64,000 nt of DNA from positions 349,191-413,190 of the forward strand of contig NZ_JAEQND010000004.1 in the NCBI RefSeq assembly GCF_016722765.1, given 5' to 3'. The position numbers and the translations under genes are program-made. This document shows, piece after piece, positions 49,344-57,982 of the stretch; the first letter of the stretch is position 1; each line of letters starts with the position of its first letter. This stretch comes from Ramlibacter alkalitolerans. GTDB lineage: Bacteria > Pseudomonadota > Gammaproteobacteria > Burkholderiales > Burkholderiaceae_C. Under the pieces are notes generated by a model. It ran no database searches. It worked only from the letters and a program-made list of their open reading frames with translations, and was not told the origin of the DNA.

Positions 49344-51917
49344 TCAGGGAGTCGGATCCAGGGTGATCTGGTTCGTCGGGACATTGGCCCCCACGCCGTT
49401 GGGCACGTGGATGCCCTTCTGCTTCGCCTGCCCCGGCGGCATGAACACCACACCGGCCTGCAGCACGACCTCGCCCGGCGGCAACTGCACGAGTCCCTGC
49501 GGGATCTGCACCACGCGCGGCGCGTGCGCTTCGAACGAGGTGCCCACGTCGCTGACCATGCACGCGCCCGCCACCAGTCCTTTCGCCCCCACCGCCGGCA
49601 GTTCCACCAGGACGTCGATGCCCTTGCTGCTGCCCTTGGCGGTGAACAGCAAGGTGTCGTCGCCGAGTTGCCCGTTGGTCACGCGCAGGCCGGGGTGGTC
49701 GAACGGCGCCTTCTGGCAGGCCACGCGCCGGTCGGTCAGGGCGTTGCGCAGGAAGGCGACGAGGTCCGCCTTCTCGGCTGCGGTGAGTCCCAGCGGGTGG
49801 ATCGCCGGATGCGCGTTGGACCGGCCGCCGTCGGGCGCGGCACTCGCGGGCAGGCCCGAAGTGTCGTTGCCGTCCGGCCCCCGGCGGTCGCCGCCGCGGT
49901 TGTAGAACTCGACCACCTGCTCCAGCGTGAAGCGGCTGCCGTTGTGGAAGTACGGCTGCGTGAGCGCCACGTTGCGCAGCGACGGCGTCTTGAAGGCGCC
50001 GTCCACCCCCACCCGGCTCATGCCGGGCGTCGGCGGCGTCCAGCACTCGCGGTAGTCGCTCTTGATGGCGAACAGGCAGGGATTCACCGCGAACGCATCG
50101 GCCGGCGCCTTGCCGCCCAGGTGCGCCAGCCACTCGCGCGAGAAGGACAGCGGGTTGCCGAACGGGTCGGACCCGCCCACGCCCACGTCCTCCGCGGCCG
50201 GCCGCACGCCGATGTTGTAGAAGCCGCTGTCGTACAGGCCGATGCTGCCGCCGACGAACATCTGCTCCAGCACGTTGCTCTCGCCCGCCGTGGGTTGCAG
50301 CCGCGAAGCCGCGGAGGTGAACTCCGCGCCACGGTGGCACTCCGAGCACATCGCCTTGCTGCCGCGGAAGATGGCGAGCCCGCGCGTCTCCTGCGCCGTC
50401 AGGGCGTGGGGGTCGGGAGGACTGCCGGGCCAGCCGACGAAGCGATCGATGGGCGCCTCGTCGGAGACCAGCGTGGCCTCGTACAGCATGACGGCAAGCC
50501 CCCAGAACAGCGAGAAGTTCGACTCCATCTGCGTGTAGCCGCCGAAGGTGCCGCGCGCGCTCCACCACGCCGGCTGGAAGGCCGCCTGGATCATCGCCTG
50601 GTAGGTGCGGTCGAGGCCGAGGCCGGAGGGATGCCGCATGGCACCGAGCACGGAGTCTTCCGCGTGCACCTTCTGCGTCGACAGGGCCCGCAGCGGGATC
50701 AGCTTGCGTCCGAGCTGCTGGAAGGTCTTGCTGCCGCAGGACATCTCGAAATCGCTCAGGGCCGGGCCCGTGGCCTGCGAGGCCAGGCTGGCGTTCTCGA
50801 GATGCACGCGCACCGGCACGGCCGTGCCGTTCGCCTGCAGCTGCAGCAGGCGGGCGTTGGCGTCGCGGTCGCCGAACGGGTTGACCCCGTTGAAGACGTT
50901 GTTCGCCCGTCCGTCCCAGAAGTTGCGGTGGTTGTAGGCGGCGTTGATCACCGTCGGCGTGTTGCGCGGCTCCACCCGCCGCGTGTTCGCGCCATGCACG
51001 CTGAACTCGTCCACCGGCCGGTCGGCGCATTTCTCGTCGCCCGCGGCACTCGAGAGGAAGGTGCCGGAGAAGGTGCCCTGCGACGCGACCACGTCGTTGG
51101 TCTCGAACAGCACGCGCGAGTTGCGGTCCAGCGGGTTCTGCAGCCGGAAGGTGGGGAAGTCCGGTGGCGTCAGCCAGGCGTTCGGGCCTCCGGCACCGGT
51201 GGCCGTCCTGGCGAAGACGTTGTCGCCCCCGCGCTGGCCCGGGTTGACCTGGTTGCGCAGGCGGCTGTCGGCGCCGGCAGCGAAGTGGCAGCTCGCGCAG
51301 GCGTCGCCGTCGCTGCCGACCTTCGCGTCCCAGAAGAAGGCCTTGCCCAGCGCGATCGCCGCCGCCTTGTTGCGCACGAAGACCTCGATGCCGGGCGTGG
51401 GGGGAACCGGCACGGCCTTCAGCGACACCAGCGGCGGCACCAGTTCGACCGAGCCGATCTGGGCGTTCACGCCCGGCGTGGCGGGCTGGCCGTTCACCAT
51501 CGCGACCGGCGCCACGCCGTGCAGGGGCACCATCAGGTCACCGGACTCCGACGTGACCGGCTGGCCCAGCACCATCTTCGTGGGGCCGCCGAGGACCGCG
51601 TCGACCGACACGGTCACCGGCTGGTTGCCCACCGCGTCGACCGTCAGGCCCGGTACGGTGGGGTTGCCCGGCAGCGCCTGGCGCGGATCGAGCGCCGGGG
51701 CGAGGTTGGGCGCGGTGGCGCCGGGCGGCAGCACGTCCGGTACTTCCACCAGGTCGGCGATGCCGGGGCGGCCCGGCCCGCGCGCCACGGCGGGCCCGCA
51801 GGCGAGCGTGGCCGCCAGCAGCAGCGCCAGGGCACGTTGCCAGGGGCGCACCCTGGATCCAGGGTGCGCAGGGGCGAGGGGGCCGGCCCCGCGGCCGGCC
51901 AGCAGCAGGTTGTTCAT
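49344..51917 (-). CDS. Large di-heme cytochrome c peroxidase (MauG/CcpA family)
   Basis: This 857-residue exported protein is about twice the size of classical di-heme peroxidases. Two CxxCH hemes: CASCH near 207-211 and CSECH near 523-527. ALGKAFFWDAKVGSDGDACA precedes the first, as in the family. About 200 residues with no heme precede the first site, and about 100 follow the peroxidase core. The signal has a long n-region encoded over a perfect DNA palindrome. AGGAGG precedes the ATG. It may oxidise a partner protein or reduce peroxide. Confidence 0.8.
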   Translation of the reverse strand: MNNLLLAGRGAGPLAPAHPGSRVRPWQRALALLLAATLACGPAVARGPGRPGIADLVEVPDVLPPGATAPNLAPALDPRQALPGNPTVPGLTVDAVGNQPVTVSVDAVLGGPTKMVLGQPVTSESGDLMVPLHGVAPVAMVNGQPATPGVNAQIGSVELVPPLVSLKAVPVPPTPGIEVFVRNKAAAIALGKAFFWDAKVGSDGDACASCHFAAGADSRLRNQVNPGQRGGDNVFARTATGAGGPNAWLTPPDFPTFRLQNPLDRNSRVLFETNDVVASQGTFSGTFLSSAAGDEKCADRPVDEFSVHGANTRRVEPRNTPTVINAAYNHRNFWDGRANNVFNGVNPFGDRDANARLLQLQANGTAVPVRVHLENASLASQATGPALSDFEMSCGSKTFQQLGRKLIPLRALSTQKVHAEDSVLGAMRHPSGLGLDRTYQAMIQAAFQPAWWSARGTFGGYTQMESNFSLFWGLAVMLYEATLVSDEAPIDRFVGWPGSPPDPHALTAQETRGLAIFRGSKAMCSECHRGAEFTSAASRLQPTAGESNVLEQMFVGGSIGLYDSGFYNIGVRPAAEDVGVGGSDPFGNPLSFSREWLAHLGGKAPADAFAVNPCLFAIKSDYRECWTPPTPGMSRVGVDGAFKTPSLRNVALTQPYFHNGSRFTLEQVVEFYNRGGDRRGPDGNDTSGLPASAAPDGGRSNAHPAIHPLGLTAAEKADLVAFLRNALTDRRVACQKAPFDHPGLRVTNGQLGDDTLLFTAKGSSKGIDVLVELPAVGAKGLVAGACMVSDVGTSFEAHAPRVVQIPQGLVQLPPGEVVLQAGVVFMPPGQAKQKGIHVPNGVGANVPTNQITLDPTP
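51846..51869. repeat. Perfect 24-base palindrome inside peroxidase signal sequence
   Basis: Arms GCGCACCCTGGA and its exact complement meet without a spacer, about 50 bases into the peroxidase gene. It encodes part of the n-region (residues 17-24). No other 24-base perfect palindrome was noticed in the window. Confidence 0.6.
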
Positions 51918-51932
51918 GGTCGTCCTCCTGGA

Positions 51933-54239
51933 TCAGGGGCAGACGAGGCGCCGGCTCGGCAGGCAGGGCTTGATGGCGATCGCGGCAGTCGTCGCGGTGC
52001 CGCCCAGGCTGGAGCGGACGCTGATCGTGGTGGGCGGCACCAGCGTGGCGACGCCGCTGCCGTTGCCGGCCGGGTTCACGATGAAGCCGGGGGCGATCAG
52101 CTGCCAGCAGGGATCGTTGGTGGGACACACCCCCGCAGCCGCCGGCGAGTTGCCCGTCAGGACCATCTCGGACGTGATCGGGTTGGCGGTGCTGCCGGGG
52201 GTGCCGGCGGGCAGCGTGTCGTTCACCAGCGTGGCCTGCATGAACATGCCGCGCGGCGCCGGCGTCGCGGAGGAAGTCACCACCAGGTTCACCTTGCCCT
52301 TGTTGGCGCGGTTGTCCCAGGCGGCGGCGACGATGTTGAGGACGTCGGGCGCACCTACCACGGGCGGGAACACGCGGCCGGCGCTGACGGCGGGCGCGCC
52401 GGGGCACAGGGTGGAGTGGAAGATCGGGTCGTCCATCGGCGCGGCCCACGGCGCCGGGTCGAGCTGGCCCACCACCGGCGTGCCGGAGCCGGGACCGTCG
52501 ACGGGACCGGAGCCGCAGAACAGGAAGGGCAGGTCCTGGAAGTTGTTGGGGACCAGCGGGTCGCCGAACACCAGGTTCTCCGCGAAGATGAACTCGAAGT
52601 TGGGCAGCAGGTACTGGCCGGCGACGAGGCCGTTGGCGCGCGACGTGGCGTCGCGGTTGGCGGGCATGCACGGCACGGACGGCCCCGACGTGGCGGCGCA
52701 CATCGTGCGGCTGACGGCGCGGTAGTTGCGCGTGGGCGGCAGGAAGGCGCCGTTGTTGTTCACCGGCGTGCGGAAGCGACCGAGCAGCGGGCTCGAGAAC
52801 GCGGTCTGCGTGCCGAGCAGGCGTTCGCTCACCGCGCCGGAGAGCGGGTCCTGGTCCAGCGCGAAGAGGTCGACCAGGTTGAACACGTCGGTGGTGAAGC
52901 CGACGAACAGCACCCGGCCGGTGGCCTCCTGCGCCAGCCCCGCGACCGGGCGCTGGTCGGTGCCCGCCAGCAGCGTCTCGACGAAGGTGTACGCGGGCGG
53001 CGTGTTCGGGAAGGTGTAGATGCCGAGGTTGGCGCCTATCGTGTGCGCGGACACGTAGACACCGGCGCCGTCGGTCTTGAGCGTGCCGTTGAAGGTGATG
53101 TTGTCACCGATCTCGAACGGGACCTGCTTGTTCGGGTCGGTGGGGCAACGCGGGTCCGGTCCCGGGCACGTCACGCCGGACGGCGCGGGCGTGCCGGGCG
53201 CGTCCATCATGTACGTCATGCAGTAGCCCGTGCTCGGTGCCGGGAACGGCGTGATGCCGGTCTCGGCGGGGAAGCTCCTGCAGTTCGGCGCGATCGGCCG
53301 GTTGGACTGCGGGCACTCGGGATCCACGTGGCCGGCATCGAACGGGTTGACCCGCGGGATGCACATCGGGAAGCCGGTGGACGCGTGGATCGTGGGGTTG
53401 TCCGTGTCCGGCGTGAAGCGCGGATCGAAGCCGGCCTCCTCCACGCAGTCGGCCCGGCCGCCGCAGCCGCCGATCGCCGCATGCGCCTTGCCGTAGCGGC
53501 CGATCGCATCGTTGATCCGCACGCGCGTCACGCCGGGCGGCGGCGGCATCGGGCAGCCGAAGGGCGCCACGGTCGGATCCGTCGGCGTGCCGCCCACCTG
53601 CAACTCGCCGGTGGCATAGTCGATGCAACTGATCACGCCCTGGCCCGCATTCAACTGCTGCTGCGAGAGGAAGACCAGGCCGGCGATGTAGCGCTGGCTG
53701 ACGATGTTGCCGACGACGTGGATCTCGTACGAGGGCAGCGCGCCGTTGTACGGCGTCTGCGGCGTGGCGGCGGTCAGCAGGCCGGGCTGCGTGGCCGGCA
53801 CCGTGGCACCGGGAACGGGCGCGATCCGGTCGTTGAGCGCCAGCCCGGTCTGGCCGGCCGGCGCGATGTCCGCCGGCACCAGCGGGTTATCGCGCTGGAA
53901 CAGGTCCGCCCACGTGAGCGTGAAGGCGGGCATCTGCAGGATGGTGTTGCAGGGAATGATGATCCTGTGGCCGTTGACGGTCACCGTTCCGCCGGCCAGC
54001 CGGGGCGAGGCCGGCTGGCAGATTGCGCCCGTCGTATCGAGCGTGGCCTCCTGGATGAAGCCCGTGATGTCGAACTGGGAGGGCACCATCGGCACCGCCG
54101 GGATCACCGGCGCAAGGAAGGGGTCCGCCTGGGCCCTCGCCTGTTGCACCGGCCCTGCCGCCAGCGTGATGCACACCCCCGCCGCGACGCCCCACCTCCT
54201 CGCGCAGCCCGCGATCGACCACTCGTGTCGATGTTGCAT
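51933..54239 (-). CDS. Large secreted protein of unknown function
   Basis: A 768-residue protein with a signal peptide cleaved near 37 (QARA-QADPF). There are no CxxCH hemes, transmembrane segments or known repeats that I can name. The N-terminal part reads SQFDITGFIQEATLDTTG and GGTVTVNGHRIIIPC; later parts are rich in Pro, Gly, Asn and paired cysteines, suggesting beta-rich, disulfide-bonded surface material. It lies 15 bases before the peroxidase gene, so the two probably work together. Function not assigned. Confidence 0.6.
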   Translation of the reverse strand: MQHRHEWSIAGCARRWGVAAGVCITLAAGPVQQARAQADPFLAPVIPAVPMVPSQFDITGFIQEATLDTTGAICQPASPRLAGGTVTVNGHRIIIPCNTILQMPAFTLTWADLFQRDNPLVPADIAPAGQTGLALNDRIAPVPGATVPATQPGLLTAATPQTPYNGALPSYEIHVVGNIVSQRYIAGLVFLSQQQLNAGQGVISCIDYATGELQVGGTPTDPTVAPFGCPMPPPPGVTRVRINDAIGRYGKAHAAIGGCGGRADCVEEAGFDPRFTPDTDNPTIHASTGFPMCIPRVNPFDAGHVDPECPQSNRPIAPNCRSFPAETGITPFPAPSTGYCMTYMMDAPGTPAPSGVTCPGPDPRCPTDPNKQVPFEIGDNITFNGTLKTDGAGVYVSAHTIGANLGIYTFPNTPPAYTFVETLLAGTDQRPVAGLAQEATGRVLFVGFTTDVFNLVDLFALDQDPLSGAVSERLLGTQTAFSSPLLGRFRTPVNNNGAFLPPTRNYRAVSRTMCAATSGPSVPCMPANRDATSRANGLVAGQYLLPNFEFIFAENLVFGDPLVPNNFQDLPFLFCGSGPVDGPGSGTPVVGQLDPAPWAAPMDDPIFHSTLCPGAPAVSAGRVFPPVVGAPDVLNIVAAAWDNRANKGKVNLVVTSSATPAPRGMFMQATLVNDTLPAGTPGSTANPITSEMVLTGNSPAAAGVCPTNDPCWQLIAPGFIVNPAGNGSGVATLVPPTTISVRSSLGGTATTAAIAIKPCLPSRRLVCP

Positions 54240-54319
54240 GGTTCACCTCCGTGGAAAAGACAAACGCATACCTAAGTTGCATTTCGCGTGCCTGCCTTAG
54301 TACGTTGTCATTCGCGAAT

Positions 54320-54352
54320 AGAACCAAAGTGCCTACCACACCAGAACCAAAG
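54320..54352. repeat. Direct repeat AGAACCAAAG x2 upstream of secreted-protein operon
   Basis: Copies at 54320-54329 and 54343-54352, period 23, lie in an AT-richer stretch 81-113 bases upstream of the ATG at 54239. Position suits activator half-sites for that operon. Confidence 0.4.
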
Positions 54353-54375
54353 GGGAGGGAGAACATGCACCTTCA

Positions 54376-54438
54376 GGGGATGGTCCATCCCCGATGTCGG
54401 GGGGGATTCCTGCCCGGGGACGGGGAATGCTCCCCGGG
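54376..54438. repeat. Cluster of three perfect GC palindromes
   Basis: GGGGATGG-T-CCATCCCC (54376-54392), CCCCGA-TG-TCGGGG (54389-54402) and CCCGGGGA-N10-TCCCCGGG (54413-54438) follow one another, partly overlapping. They lie between the stop of the 54452 gene and the promoter of the secreted-protein operon. They may act as terminator or structured RNA. Confidence 0.5.
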
Positions 54439-54451
54439 AATGGGGGCCGCT

Positions 54452-55435
54452 TCACGCCTTCCAGCGCAGGGGAAGCCCGCCCTCGATCCGCACGGCTTCG
54501 CGCACCTCCAGGTCCAGCAGGCGCAGGGCGCCTGGCCATTCCACCGGGTCGGGCGCTTGGGTGCGCAGCCGCGCCGTGCAGGCCAGGTGCAGCCGCGTGC
54601 CGCTGGAAGGCTCGATGAACAAGAGCCCGCAGCGTGGCTCCAGTTGCAGGTTCCCGAGCGTGTTGAAGAAGGTGTTGCCGGCGTAGTCGGGGATGACCAG
54701 GCGGTCGCCGTGCACGCGCACGAAGCCGGGCCTCCCGCCCCGATGCGAGACGTCCACCCCCTCCGAAGGCTTTTGCGTGCTGGCCGCCAGCGGGTGCGCA
54801 CTGGCGATGAAGAAGGTATCGGCGCCCGCCACCAGGCGGCTGGCCGCAGCGTCCAGCCCGGCGCCACGATGGACGCGCACCTCGCCGGCGCGCGCGGGGT
54901 CGTGGACGGCTTCGCGCGGGTGGATGTACTTGGGGCAGTTGCCGAAGCTCTGTCCGACGCGCACGGCGATGCCGTCGCGCCATGACTCGACCCACCCGCT
55001 CATGCGGTTGCGCCGGCCGGTGTGCGCCTGCAGCCCGAGCAGCCCCACCGGGGCACCTTGGCGCCAGTGGGTCGCCGCGGGGTCGCCGGGCAGCGGCCGC
55101 GCGTGCACCGCCAGCAAGCGTGGCGTCGGCGCAGCGATGAAGCCGGGAGCGCCGGCCAGCAGCGATGCCCAGGGCTGCCCCGCGCCGTCGAGCGTGCCCG
55201 TGAAGAGCAGCGGCAGCTCCGCGAAGAACGCGCGGTGCTGGTCCGGCATGGAGTCGCGCATCACCCGGGGGCCGAACGCGGCAAGCTGCTCGGCGACCCC
55301 GGCGGCCCGCTGCAACGCGCGCTCGCCGGCGTGCCAGACGCTGTCCGCATCCCTGTCGGCCTTGATGCCTGCAGCCCCACCGGCATGGCCTTGCGGTACA
55401 CGGTGATCGGCTGGCGCGGGGCGGGGGGTGGTCAT
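54452..55435 (-). CDS. PNPOx-fold (pyridoxamine phosphate oxidase family) protein
   Basis: A 327-residue protein with two split-barrel units. The first (about 60-150) has FFAELPLLFTGTLDGAGQPW then LLAGAPGF; the second has FIASAHPL, GFVRVHGDRLVIPDYAGNTF and FNTLGNLQLEPRCGLLFI. This matches general FMN- or F420-binding flavoproteins that often fuse to ferredoxin reductase, here without the reductase. AGGAGG supports the ATG at 55435. It is divergent from a LysR gene. Confidence 0.7.
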   Translation of the reverse strand: MTTPRPAPADHRVPQGHAGGAAGIKADRDADSVWHAGERALQRAAGVAEQLAAFGPRVMRDSMPDQHRAFFAELPLLFTGTLDGAGQPWASLLAGAPGFIAAPTPRLLAVHARPLPGDPAATHWRQGAPVGLLGLQAHTGRRNRMSGWVESWRDGIAVRVGQSFGNCPKYIHPREAVHDPARAGEVRVHRGAGLDAAASRLVAGADTFFIASAHPLAASTQKPSEGVDVSHRGGRPGFVRVHGDRLVIPDYAGNTFFNTLGNLQLEPRCGLLFIEPSSGTRLHLACTARLRTQAPDPVEWPGALRLLDLEVREAVRIEGGLPLRWKA

Positions 55436-55548
55436 CGTCTGTCCTCCTGGAAGCTTCCGTCTGGCCGCCATCTTGATTGCTGCCGGATCGGCAATAAATG
55501 GCTCCGGACGCAGTTCACTCCTCCTGTAGGCGCAGCAATAATGCGCCG

Positions 55549-56448
55549 ATGGACAAGTTCCGCGCGATGCAGACCTTCGTGGAAATCGCAGACGCCGGCA
55601 GCCTGACGGGGGCGGCGCGGACCCTCGGGTCCTCGCTGCCGGCGGTGGTGCGCGCCCTCGCCGCCTACGAACGCGAACTGGGCGTGCGCCTGTTCCACCG
55701 CACCACGCGGCGCATCTCGCTCACGGACGAAGGGCGCGCGCACTTGGAGCGCTCGCGCCATCTCCTGGCCGCACTGCAGGAAGCGGAAGCGGCGTTGAGC
55801 GCGGGCGCGGACCATCCGACCGGCCGGCTGCACATCACCGCGCCGGTGCTCTTCGGGCAGATGTACGTCGCGCCCTTGGTCACGCGCTTCGTGCGCCGCC
55901 ACGCCGACCTGCGCTGCACGCTGCTCCTGCTGGACCGGGTGGTGAATCTGCTGGAGGAAGGGCAGGACCTGGGGATCCGGATCGGACGGATGGAGGACTC
56001 CTCCCTGGTGGCGCAGCAGCTCGGCCAGGTGCGGCGGGTCGTGGTCGCGACGCCGGCCCTGCTGCGGGCGCAGGGCACCCCGCAGCACCCCCGCGACCTG
56101 CAACGCATGGACTGCATCCGCATCATCGGCCATCGGGCGGGCTGGGGCGACTTCCAGGAGAACGGCCGCGTCTTCCAGGTGCCGGTGAACGGCAGCCTGG
56201 AGTTCAATCACGTGTGGCCGGCGGTCCAGGCCTGTGCCGAGGGCGCCGGTTTCGGCATGTTCTTTTCCTACCAGGTGGAGCCGCTGCTGGCGCAACGCAA
56301 GCTGCGCTTGGTGCTGGGGGAGTTCGAGCTGCCGCCGCGGCCGATCAGCATCGTGTATCCGCACGCGCGGCTGCTGCCGGCGCGCACCCGCGCCTTCATC
56401 GCCTTCGCGCGCGAGGAGCTGACGCGCTTCCGGGCGCCTGGGGCGTGA
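55549..56448 (+). CDS. LysR-family transcriptional regulator (CrgA-like)
   Basis: A 299-residue LysR protein: HTH within FRAMQTFVEIADAGSLTGAA and VRALAAYERELG, and the CrgA-type effector opening GRLHITAPVLFGQMYV. It is divergent from the PNPOx-fold gene with a 113-base gap and probably regulates it. The start at 55549 was preferred over an in-frame ATG at 55498 that precedes the conserved N-terminus by 17 residues. Confidence 0.88.
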   Translation: MDKFRAMQTFVEIADAGSLTGAARTLGSSLPAVVRALAAYERELGVRLFHRTTRRISLTDEGRAHLERSRHLLAALQEAEAALSAGADHPTGRLHITAPVLFGQMYVAPLVTRFVRRHADLRCTLLLLDRVVNLLEEGQDLGIRIGRMEDSSLVAQQLGQVRRVVVATPALLRAQGTPQHPRDLQRMDCIRIIGHRAGWGDFQENGRVFQVPVNGSLEFNHVWPAVQACAEGAGFGMFFSYQVEPLLAQRKLRLVLGEFELPPRPISIVYPHARLLPARTRAFIAFAREELTRFRAPGA

Positions 56449-56478
56449 GCCCGCGGATGCCCGCCGGTTGCTTGCCGC

Positions 56479-57738
56479 TCAGCTGCCTTCCTCGCGCGGC
56501 GGCAGCGCGATCCGGTTGTCGACGCTGAACTGGTAGTCCTTGAACACATGTTCGGCCGTGAGCAGCTGGTACGTGCCGTCGGCCTTCCTGTGCGTGGTGT
56601 CCTTGAGGCGGTACGTGTAGTGGCCGCAGGTCCAGCAATGGAAGTTCCGCATGTGCGTGCACAGGCAAGTCTTGTCCATCACCACGACGCTCTTCTGGTC
56701 GGGATGGGCCAGCACTTCGCGGTTGTAGGCGTCGATGTAGGCGCAGTTGCCGTTCGCGTCGAGCAGGTAGCCATACGATTCGCAACCGGGCCGGATGCCG
56801 GAGCCGATCGCCGGAGTGTTCCTGAGCATGCGCATCGGGTAGCCGGTGGGCGAGATGCCATTGACGACGATGTCGTCTTCGGTGGCCTTCAGATACTCCT
56901 GCTTCACATCCGCCGGCAAGCCACACTCGTGCGTGATGGTGAAGCGCGTGGCCACCTGCACGCCGCCTGCGCCCCTTTCCAGGAAGCCCACGGCATCGGT
57001 ACCGGTGAATATCCCGCCCGCGGCGATCACCGGAATGGCAAGTTGCTCGTCGCGCAGGAATGCATGGATCTCGTCCATGATGGTGTGCAGGTCGTACTCG
57101 GCCCAGTCCATGCCGAAGCCGAGGTGGCCGCCAGCCAGCGGACCTTCGACGATGACGTAGTCAGGCAAGCGGTCCAGCCTGGCGTTCTTGCGCAGGAACA
57201 ATTGCAGGGCGCGCGCGGACGACACGATGATGCCCAGCTTGGCATCACGGAAGCGCGGATGGTCGGCGATCAGGCCGAAGGAACCCAGGTGCAGCCCCGC
57301 CGAAAGGGTGATGCCGTCGATGCCGGCGTCCAGTGCCGCGGAGAGCCGCGTGCGCAGGGTTTCGCGCGGTGCATTCATGGTCAGCTTTTCCATGCAGTTG
57401 ACGAAGACCAGGCCGTCGCCCTTCTTCGCCTCCATGGTCGAGCGCACGTGATTGCTCGTTGCTTCGGCCAGGCGGTCCATGTCGAACTGGACGACGGCCT
57501 TGCTCAGGTTGTTGATGTTGAACTTGTAGGTCCTGGTCTTGTCCTTGACGAAGGTCGTGTCGAACTTGCGGTCGGAGACATCGTGGACCATCGCATCGGA
57601 AATGTGCCCGATCCCGCCCAGGCGCGCCGCCTCCAGCGCCAGCTCGGAAGACGAGATGTCGACACCCATGCCGCCGATCATGATCGGCACATAGTCCCGG
57701 TTGCCCAGTTTCAGGCGGAAATCATCAACACATTGCAT
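56479..57738 (-). CDS. Nitronate monooxygenase-like FMN enzyme with C-terminal cysteine cluster
   Basis: A 419-residue TIM-barrel flavoenzyme. FMN phosphate loops are GPLAGGHLGF (199-208), with catalytic-position H205, and AAGGIFTG (239-246), plus GVQVATRF. The family oxidises nitronates or acts as enoyl reductase (FabK/PfaD). Beyond the barrel (from about 350) is an added module with C358, C360, C368 and C371, which could hold an Fe-S cluster or zinc. Length exceeds standard NMO (about 320-380). It is alone in its transcription unit. Confidence 0.75.
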   Translation of the reverse strand: MQCVDDFRLKLGNRDYVPIMIGGMGVDISSSELALEAARLGGIGHISDAMVHDVSDRKFDTTFVKDKTRTYKFNINNLSKAVVQFDMDRLAEATSNHVRSTMEAKKGDGLVFVNCMEKLTMNAPRETLRTRLSAALDAGIDGITLSAGLHLGSFGLIADHPRFRDAKLGIIVSSARALQLFLRKNARLDRLPDYVIVEGPLAGGHLGFGMDWAEYDLHTIMDEIHAFLRDEQLAIPVIAAGGIFTGTDAVGFLERGAGGVQVATRFTITHECGLPADVKQEYLKATEDDIVVNGISPTGYPMRMLRNTPAIGSGIRPGCESYGYLLDANGNCAYIDAYNREVLAHPDQKSVVVMDKTCLCTHMRNFHCWTCGHYTYRLKDTTHRKADGTYQLLTAEHVFKDYQFSVDNRIALPPREEGS

Positions 57739-57982
57739 CTCTTGGAAGGTCCTCTACACCCGCACCTGCGTCCTGTCGTTCGAAGAAGCCCCACCCGCCC
57801 GGTTCGCACGACCCGGTGGGCTGATTTCCCGGGTCGGAGACGAAGCGGCGGCGCGGCCTGGTTCAAGGGATATTGTCACCCCTCGTTCGCCCGCGTGGTG
57901 AGCCTCTTCATTCCTGCGGGCCGGACGTCCGCCCCGGACCCTGACCGCTGCAGCCGCGCGGAACGGAATGACCCAGCGGCCT

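Noticed and set aside
48822..54275. A 1,817-codon open frame on the plus strand
   Set aside because: It lies antisense to the adhesin-like, peroxidase and secreted-protein genes, whose products have signal peptides and CxxCH motifs. The plus-strand product is low-complexity Arg/Ala/Val/His, a typical shadow in very GC-rich DNA.
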